NCBI GenBank assembly: GCA_948852375.1
Contig: CAQOYX010000023.1
Span: 1-10,665, forward strand
Reading direction: 5' to 3'
Source of the DNA: an uncultured Clostridia bacterium
GTDB taxonomy: Bacteria > Bacillota_A > Clostridia > TANB77 > CAG-508
DNA length: 10,665 nucleotides
In this document: piece by piece, positions 1 through 4,734 of the stretch
How positions within the stretch are numbered: the stretch's first letter is position 1
Layout: every line of letters begins with the position of its first letter
The notes under the pieces: generated by a model
Told to the model about the DNA's origin: nothing
The model's input: only the letters and a program-made list of their open reading frames with translations
Database searches by the model: none
Program-made: the position numbers and the translations under genes

Positions 1-30
1 ATATTATTCATTAGTCTAATTAATCTATAA

Positions 31-1173
31 CAATTATCTTTTATTATATTCATAGTATTTTTTATAATAAGAAGCCCGTGTGTTGTAGCATCTCAAGAAG
101 AAATATTACAAAGCCAATCAGAGAATTTAAATATTAAAGGTTTTGTAAGTGAAGCAAATAAATACACAAAAGATGTTTTTTCAGGATTAGACGTAAATGA
201 TTTAATGAATGAGGCAATAAGAGGAAATGTAAATAACAAAACGATATTCAGTAAAATTTTAAATTTATTTGGAAAAGAGATAGGGGAAACTTTAAAAATA
301 ATACGGAAGTATTATTGTAGTTATTGTAATACATAGCATCCTAAAAAGCATAAGTGATGGACTAGAAAACAAGAGTATATCTCAAATTACATATTATGTA
401 CAATATATATTAATTGTAACATTAGTAATGAGCAATTTTTCAGCAATAATAAAACTTACTAAAGATACAATACAAAATTTAGTTGGCTTTTCACGGAAGT
501 TTAATACCAATATTGATAACATTAATGATGACAACTGGAAACATTACATCAGCTGGGGTGGCACAGCCGATATTACTATTTTTAATTAATTTTATTGGAA
601 ATATGATAAGTTCAGTTTTATTACCACTAATACTTATAGGAACAGCACTTGGAATTATATCAAAAGTATCAGATAGAGTACAAATTGGTAAAATATCAAA
701 ATATTTTAAGACAAGTACTATATGGGCTTTAGGAATAATGCTTACTTTGTTTGTTGGAATATTATCACTAGAAGGAACACTTTCAAGTAGTGTAGATGGA
801 ATTACAGCCAAAACAGCAAAAGCTGCAGTATCAAACTTTATACCAGTAGTTGGAAAAATATTAGGAGATGCAGTAGATACTGTAATTGGTTGTAGTAATA
901 TTTTAAAAAATGCAGTTGGATTAGTTGGAGTTATAGTAGTAATAGGAATTTGTATTATTCCTATAATAAAGCTTGCAATACTTATGTGGGCATACTATAT
1001 AGCCTCCGCTATTATAGAACCAGTTGCAGATGAAAAAATTGTATCACTACTATCACGGAATTGGAGATACTTTTAAAATACTACTTGCAATGCTTGTATC
1101 AGTATCTGTAATGCTAATAATAGGAGTAACTTTAGTAATAAAAATATCTAATAGTGGGCTTATGTATCGATAA
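31..1173 (+). CDS. spoIIIAE: Stage III sporulation protein AE (SpoIIIAE), interrupted by three CGG +1 sites
   Basis: SpoIIIAE is the large polytopic membrane subunit of the SpoIIIA-SpoIIQ channel that links mother cell and forespore. Reading 31-303, 305-493, 495-1055 and 1057-1173 as one protein gives 379 residues, close to the roughly 400 usual for the family. An N-terminal hydrophobic signal-like segment (about residues 5-20) is followed by a soluble stretch and then several membrane segments. Family landmarks include KIIGS at the first junction, SLIPILITLM at about 156-165, VDGITAKTAK, NFIPVVGK and DTVIG. Against the B. subtilis protein as I remember it, the C-skipped sequence aligns without gaps at all three junctions. 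No ATG, GTG or TTG lies in frame between the stop at 28-30 and the conserved part, and no ribosome binding site is visible, so the start is unresolved and 31 is only the open boundary. spoIIIAF follows 31 bases downstream. Confidence 0.9.
304..306 (+). other. CGG +1 recoding site 1 (spoIIIAE)
   Basis: In-frame ATA-CGG. Without a shift, translation stops at 334-336. Skipping C304 and reading GGA AGT gives KII-GSIIVV, where the glycine falls on the position that is also glycine in B. subtilis SpoIIIAE as I recall it. Glycine becomes residue 92. Confidence 0.85.
494..496 (+). other. CGG +1 recoding site 2 (spoIIIAE)
   Basis: In-frame TCA-CGG. The unshifted frame stops at 587-589. Skipping C494 gives GFS-GSLIPILITLM, which matches the conserved LIPxLxxL segment of the family with no gap. 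Glycine becomes residue 155. Confidence 0.85.
1056..1058 (+). other. CGG +1 recoding site 3 (spoIIIAE)
   Basis: In-frame TCA-CGG. The unshifted frame stops at 1074-1076, 38 residues short of the natural C-terminus. Skipping C1056 gives VSLLS-GIGDTFKILL and the last transmembrane segment. Glycine becomes residue 342. Confidence 0.83.
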
Positions 1174-1204
1174 ATTATAAACGTATAGAGGTTGTGATGA
1201 TGTT

Positions 1205-1831
1205 ATGATTAGTGCTATAAGTAATTGGGCAGAACAAATTATTGTAGCAGTTATAATAGCGACAATAATAGAAATGTGTTTACCAAGTGGAAATAATAAG
1301 AAATACATAAAAGCAGTAATTGGAGTATATATCATGTTTACAATTATATCACCGATATTAGGAAAAATTACAAATATAAATTTTAGTGATATAGATTATG
1401 AAAAATATTTTGAAGAATTAAATACTTCCCAAGCTGTTTCTGCAAGCTTAGTAGAAATTAATGACAAAACGGCAATAGAAATGTATGAAACTAACTTAAA
1501 AAAGGATATGAAAGCAAAACTAAAAGACAAGGGGTATGAAGCTTGTGATATAACTATTGACATTGAAACAAAAAGTGAAAAAAACTATGGAAAAATAAAG
1601 AAAATTTCGATTATGTTATATAAAAAAGAACAAGAGGAGAATGAGGCAGATACTACAGAAATTTCAATATCAGTTAATAAAATAGAGGAAGTAAATATAA
1701 ATAATACCACAAAAAGCACAGAAAATAATTACAAAAAAGAAGATATAAAAAACAGTGAAAGAAATGAAATAAAAAAGTATCTATCTAGTGTATATGAAGT
1801 AAACAAGAAAAATATAAAAATAAATGAATAA
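1205..1831 (+). CDS. spoIIIAF: Stage III sporulation protein AF (SpoIIIAF)
   Basis: SpoIIIAF is a membrane component of the SpoIIIA-SpoIIQ channel. This protein has 208 residues; the B. subtilis one has about 206. Two N-terminal membrane segments lie at about 10-27 (IIVAVIIATIIEM) and 35-53 (YIKAVIGVYIMFTIISPIL), separated by the LPSGNNKKY turn typical of the family. A soluble mother-cell domain follows, and a lysine- and asparagine-rich linker leads to the C-terminal KYLSSVYEVNKKNIKI segment. The ATG at 1205 is chosen because the hydrophobic domain begins right after it; a weak AGAGGT lies about 12 bases upstream. The gene has no in-frame CGG and no frame break. Its only CGG (1470-1472) is out of phase (ACG-GCA). 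It is the third-last gene of the operon. Confidence 0.93.
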   Translation: MISAISNWAEQIIVAVIIATIIEMCLPSGNNKKYIKAVIGVYIMFTIISPILGKITNINFSDIDYEKYFEELNTSQAVSASLVEINDKTAIEMYETNLKKDMKAKLKDKGYEACDITIDIETKSEKNYGKIKKISIMLYKKEQEENEADTTEISISVNKIEEVNINNTTKSTENNYKKEDIKNSERNEIKKYLSSVYEVNKKNIKINE

Positions 1832-1873
1832 ATTTATATGATCTTACAAAGTTATTCAACAAAGCCAATTTAA

Positions 1874-1910
1874 CAAGTGGGCTTGCACGCAGAGCGTGAC
1901 TGGTGGTTCT
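1874..1910 (+). repeat. Intergenic hairpin repeat, copy 1
   Basis: The spacer between spoIIIAF and spoIIIAG holds a short element sharing the pattern GGGCTTG(n)CGnAGCGTGACTGGTGG with copies at 3540-3577 and 4682-4721. Its core is a perfect CACGC/GCGTG stem (1886-1890 with 1894-1898) and an AGA loop. It is the most diverged of the three copies; its outer arms do not pair convincingly. Confidence 0.5.
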
Positions 1911-1938
1911 TAGAGGAAACACTAAAAGTAAAGAGGAC

Positions 1939-1953
1939 AAAAGCGTCGCTTTT
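1939..1953 (+). promoter_or_regulatory. Hairpin directly upstream of the spoIIIAG ribosome binding site
   Basis: AAAAGCG (1939-1945), one T, then CGCTTTT (1947-1953) form a perfect inverted repeat. It ends two bases before the strong AAGGAGGG ribosome binding site (1955-1962), five bases from the spoIIIAG ATG. A stem abutting the ribosome binding site could protect the transcript end, mark a processing site, or modulate initiation; none of these is shown. Confidence 0.45.
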
Positions 1954-1967
1954 GAAGGAGGGAAAAA

Positions 1968-2592
1968 ATGTTAAAGGATAAGTTTAAAGATTTAGTAATG
2001 AGTGAAAAAGAAAAAGGTAGTAAGAAAAAAATAGAAAATATAGTTGTATTTATAGTAATACTTATAATCACAGTAATTGCTATTAACACTATTTGGAGTG
2101 GAGACAATAGTAAGGACAACAAAGAAAGCACACAACAAGAAATAACAAAGCAATTAGCAGTTACAGAGCACAAGGATGTACAAACAAGTAGTGAAGATAC
2201 CACTACCATAGAAAAAAGAATAGAAGAAATATTATCTAATATAGATGGAGTTGGAAAAGTTAAAGTATTAATTACATATTCTGAAAGTAGTGAAGTGGTT
2301 GCAATGTTCAATGAAAACAACAAAAATAGCACAATAGAAGAAAAAGACTCTGGTGGAGGAACAAGAACAACTACACAAACTGATGTCCAAAAAGATATAG
2401 TATATAAAGAAGAAAACGGAGAAAAAGTACCAGTAACACGGAAAAGTAATAAAGCCTAAAATAGAAGGAGCAATTGTAACAGCAGTAGGTGCTGGAAATG
2501 CAAATGTAAAAAACAATATAGTACAGGCAGTAGAAGCAGTAACAGGACTTCAAACACATAAAATACAAGTGTTTGAAATGAAGAAGGATTAA
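1968..2592 (+). CDS. spoIIIAG: Stage III sporulation protein AG (SpoIIIAG), one CGG +1 site
   Basis: SpoIIIAG forms a large multimeric ring in the mother-cell/forespore channel. Reading 1968-2438 and 2440-2592 together gives 207 residues, a normal length. A charged N-terminus is followed by one transmembrane segment at about 26-43 (VVFIVILIITVIAINTIW). The extracytoplasmic ring-building domain runs from about 73 to the end, with EKRIEEILSNIDGVGKVKVLITY, the acidic/threonine linker KDSGGGTRTTT and the KPKIEGAIVTAVGAGN segment characteristic of the family. Without the shift at 2439 the protein would end at 2457-2459 and lose the strand-forming C-terminus (about 50 residues). The ATG at 1968 follows a strong AAGGAGGG. 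The out-of-phase CGG at 2417 (AAC-GGA) causes no break. Confidence 0.93.
2439..2441 (+). other. CGG +1 recoding site 4 (spoIIIAG)
   Basis: In-frame ACA-CGG. The unshifted frame stops at 2457-2459, six codons later. Skipping C2439 gives VPVT-GKVIKPKIEGA, aligning without a gap on the conserved KPKIxG motif of SpoIIIAG. Glycine becomes residue 158. Confidence 0.87.
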
Positions 2593-2678
2593 AACACGAA
2601 ATATAAGGGGTATGCCTAGTCTGCTTACAATATAAAAATTAAAAAAGGAATACAAATATTTGATAGGAGGAAAAAAGT

Positions 2679-3413
2679 ATGATGAAAGTTTTAAAGAAAA
2701 ATCAATTAGCAATTTTAGTAATTGCACTAATGTTAGTTACAGCAGGTTATTTAAACTATACAGCAAATGAAACAGAACTAACATCAAATTCAAATGTAGC
2801 AGGAGGAGAACAATATGCAAGCATTGGAGATGCAACACTTGTAAATAGTGGTGAATTATTAGATGATAAGGATAAACAAAGTATAATCGATACAATAAGT
2901 AATCAGGGCTTAACAGAAAATAATAATGCCAATAGTAATATGATAGAAAGTGAAAATGCTGTAGGAAATAGTAATATAGTAGGAAATGAAATACAGACTA
3001 ATGTAAATTCAGAAAATACAAATCAAGTAAATGGAAATATAGAAGAAGTAGCAACAAGTGCAAAAACAGATGACTATTTTGCAAGTTCAAAATTAGAAAG
3101 AGAAAAAATGTATTCACAAATGCTAGAAACATACCAAAAATTATTAGAAAGCACAAGCATTTCTGGGGAGCAAAAAGCAGTATCAGAACAAGAAATCACA
3201 AAAATAAATCAAACTAAAAATGCAATAATGATATCAGAAAATTTGCTTTCAACAAAAGGCTTCGAAGATTCAGTAATATTTGTAAATGATGTAAGTGTAA
3301 GTGTAGTAGTCAAAGCAGACAATTTAGCAACAGAACAAATAGCACAAATACAAAATATTGTTTCAAGAGAACTTAAAGTAGATTTAAGTAATATACATAT
3401 TAGTAATAAGTAA
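2679..3413 (+). CDS. spoIIIAH: Stage III sporulation protein AH (SpoIIIAH)
   Basis: SpoIIIAH is the mother-cell ring protein that binds forespore SpoIIQ across the intermembrane space. The 244-residue protein starts with a single membrane anchor at about 9-25 (LAILVIALMLVTAGYLN). A long asparagine- and serine-rich linker (about 28-125) follows, then the conserved ring-building domain from about 132. That domain has the EREKMYSQMLETYQKLL helix, EITKINQ, the GFEDSVIFVNDVSVSVVVK strands and the closing helix to residue 244. A strong AGGAGG at 2665-2670 places the start at the ATG at 2679; a second ATG follows at once. No in-frame CGG and no frame break. It is the last gene of the operon, with a terminator overlapping its stop codon. 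Confidence 0.95.
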   Translation: MMKVLKKNQLAILVIALMLVTAGYLNYTANETELTSNSNVAGGEQYASIGDATLVNSGELLDDKDKQSIIDTISNQGLTENNNANSNMIESENAVGNSNIVGNEIQTNVNSENTNQVNGNIEEVATSAKTDDYFASSKLEREKMYSQMLETYQKLLESTSISGEQKAVSEQEITKINQTKNAIMISENLLSTKGFEDSVIFVNDVSVSVVVKADNLATEQIAQIQNIVSRELKVDLSNIHISNK

Positions 3414-3457
3414 AAAAAGCAAAATCTTTAGGAGTAAACTAAAGATTTTGCTTTTTT
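3413..3457 (+). terminator. Rho-independent terminator of the spoIIIA operon
   Basis: GCAAAATCTTTA (3419-3430) pairs perfectly with TAAAGATTTTGC (3440-3451) across a 9-base loop, with an A-run before and TTTTTT (3452-3457) after. It begins at the spoIIIAH stop codon and separates the sporulation operon from ftsY. Confidence 0.93.
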
Positions 3458-3726
3458 GGATAAAATCAAAAAATATATTGCATAAAGGAAGCTTTTTTTA
3501 TAGTAGTACTTCAAATAAACAACTATTAAAAATACCCTTGCTTCAAGGCGGTTGTAAGCGTAGCTGACAGGTGAAGCTTATATACATAATTTTAGCTGTG
3601 AATAGTAATATAAAAATTATAATTCTATAAAAAAGTTTATAAAACAGTAGTAAAAATCACTATTTTGTGATAGAATAAATAACTGTAAGAACGATTACAT
3701 GAGTAATAAATTAAAGTGAGGGTTAT
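3458..3726. other. Non-coding spacer between spoIIIAH and ftsY
   Basis: With the terminator, this spacer makes about 310 bases without a gene. It holds hairpin repeat copy 2 (3540-3577) and a short ATCAC/GTGAT inverted repeat at about 3656-3671. The ftsY promoter must lie here or read through from upstream. TTGCAT (3478) with TATAGT (3499) is a weak candidate because its spacing is only 15 bases. No RNA gene is recognisable. Confidence 0.5.
3540..3577 (+). repeat. Intergenic hairpin repeat, copy 2
   Basis: The core GTAAGC-GTA-GCTGAC is enclosed by perfect outer arms GCTTCA (3540-3545) and TGAAGC (3572-3577). The core is shared with copy 3 (AGCGTAGCTG is identical), but the outer arms differ in sequence while still pairing, which suggests selection for a folded structure. 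Confidence 0.6.
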
Positions 3727-4634
3727 ATGGGATTTTTTGATAAGTTAAAAGCAGGATTGGGAAAGACAAAGAGTTCATTTGATGAAAAAATAAATAATGC
3801 ATTTAGTGTTTTTAGAAAAGTTGATGAAGAATTATTAGAAGAATTAGAAGAAATATTAATTATGTCTGATATCGGTGTAGAAACTTCAGTGAGTATTATT
3901 GCAAAACTCCGTGATAGAATAAAAAAACAAAACATAAAAGAAGCAGAAGAAGTAAAACAAGCCTTAAGAGAAGAAATGATGTTTATTTTAGATGCTGTAG
4001 ATAATGGCTTAAAACTAGGAACAACACCATCTATTATTTTAGTAGTTGGAGTAAATGGTGTTCGGAAAAACTACTTCAATAGGAAAAATAGCAAATAGAT
4101 TAAAAAAAGATGGTAAAAAAATAGTAATAGCAGCAGCAGATACATTTCGTGCAGCAGCAGTTGAGCAACTTGAAATTTGGGCAAACCGTGCTGGTTGTGA
4201 TATAGTAAAAAAAGAAGAAGGAATAGACCCAGCCTCAGTTGTATATGATGCAATAAAAATTACAAAAGAAAAAAATGCTGATATATTAATTTGTGATACA
4301 GCAGGCAGACTTCATAATAAAAAATATTTAATGGACGAGTTAGAAAAGATTAATAAAGTTATACAAAAAGAGTTGCCAAATACATCAAAAGAAGTATTAT
4401 TAGTTTTAGATCGGAACAACAGGACAAAATGCCATATCACAAGTAAAAGCATTTAAAGAGAAAGTAGAAGTTACAGGTTTAATATTAACTAAATTAGATG
4501 GAACAGCAAAAGGTGGAGTGGTAATTGGAATTGTAGACCAAAACAAAATACCAGTTAAATTCATTGGAGTTGGAGAACAAATAGAAGATATGGAAATATT
4601 TGATAGCAAAGACTTTATAAAAGCTATTTTATAG
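3727..4634 (+). CDS. ftsY: Signal recognition particle receptor FtsY, two CGG +1 sites
   Basis: FtsY is the membrane-associated GTPase that pairs with Ffh to dock ribosome-nascent chains at SecYEG. Reading 3727-4062, 4064-4411 and 4413-4634 together gives 301 residues, the usual length of the compact Firmicute form without the acidic A domain. The N domain spans about 1-95. The G domain follows with P-loop GVNGVGKT (108-115), DTFRAAA (138-144), DTAGR (190-194), DGTTGQNA (228-235), TKLD (254-257) and the closing GVGE (280-283). GTGAGGG sits just before the ATG at 3727. The first CGG falls inside the P-loop and the second at the start of the TTGQNA motif, so no unshifted product could be active. 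The out-of-phase CGG at 3873 (ATC-GGT) is harmless. The spoIIIA neighbourhood is not a location I know for ftsY. Confidence 0.95.
4063..4065 (+). other. CGG +1 recoding site 5 (ftsY P-loop)
   Basis: In-frame GTT-CGG. Unshifted translation stops at 4096-4098. Skipping C4063 restores GVNGV-GKTTSIGK, where the recoded residue is Gly113 immediately before the invariant P-loop lysine. This is the clearest proof that the intended amino acid is glycine and that exactly one base is surplus. Confidence 0.93.
4412..4414 (+). other. CGG +1 recoding site 6 (ftsY TTGQNA motif)
   Basis: In-frame GAT-CGG. Unshifted translation stops at 4454-4456. Skipping C4412 restores LVLD-GTTGQNAISQ, equivalent to the DATTGQNA signature of SRP GTPases. 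Glycine is residue 229; a small residue (usually alanine) is typical there. Confidence 0.92.
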
Positions 4635-4681
4635 GAGAATAATTAATAAATTTTGAACAATCTCGAAAAAAGTCTCCTTTA

Positions 4682-4721
4682 CCTAAGGGGGCTGTCAGCG
4701 TAGCTGGCTGGAGGTTTTAGG
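4682..4721 (+). repeat. Intergenic hairpin repeat, copy 3
   Basis: Between ftsY and the UPF0182 gene. Core GTCAGC-GTA-GCTGGC is flanked by GGGGGCT and TGGAGG, with pairing outer arms CCTAA (4682-4686) and TTAGG (4717-4721). It resembles short GC-richer palindromic repeats found widely in intergenic DNA of gut Clostridia. The 3' arm runs into the GGGAG that may serve as the next gene's ribosome binding site. Confidence 0.6.
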
Positions 4722-4734
4722 GAGTGAAAGGCAA

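Noticed and set aside
491..811. Minus-strand open frame antisense to spoIIIAE, and similar ones at 1922-2332, 2371-2727, 4860-5132 and 6858-7205
   Set aside because: They are shadows of low-complexity AT-rich coding sequence with no ribosome binding site, and each lies wholly or mostly opposite a recognised gene.
3640..3700. Possible tRNA or small RNA before ftsY
   Set aside because: Only a 5-base ATCAC/GTGAT stem is seen. There is no cloverleaf, T-loop sequence or terminator.
4055..4456. Separate start codons for the downstream ftsY and UPF0182 segments (split genes translated independently)
   Set aside because: The segments lack ribosome binding sites and natural starts. The breaks cut through the P-loop and other indivisible motifs, so separately made fragments could not form the known folds.
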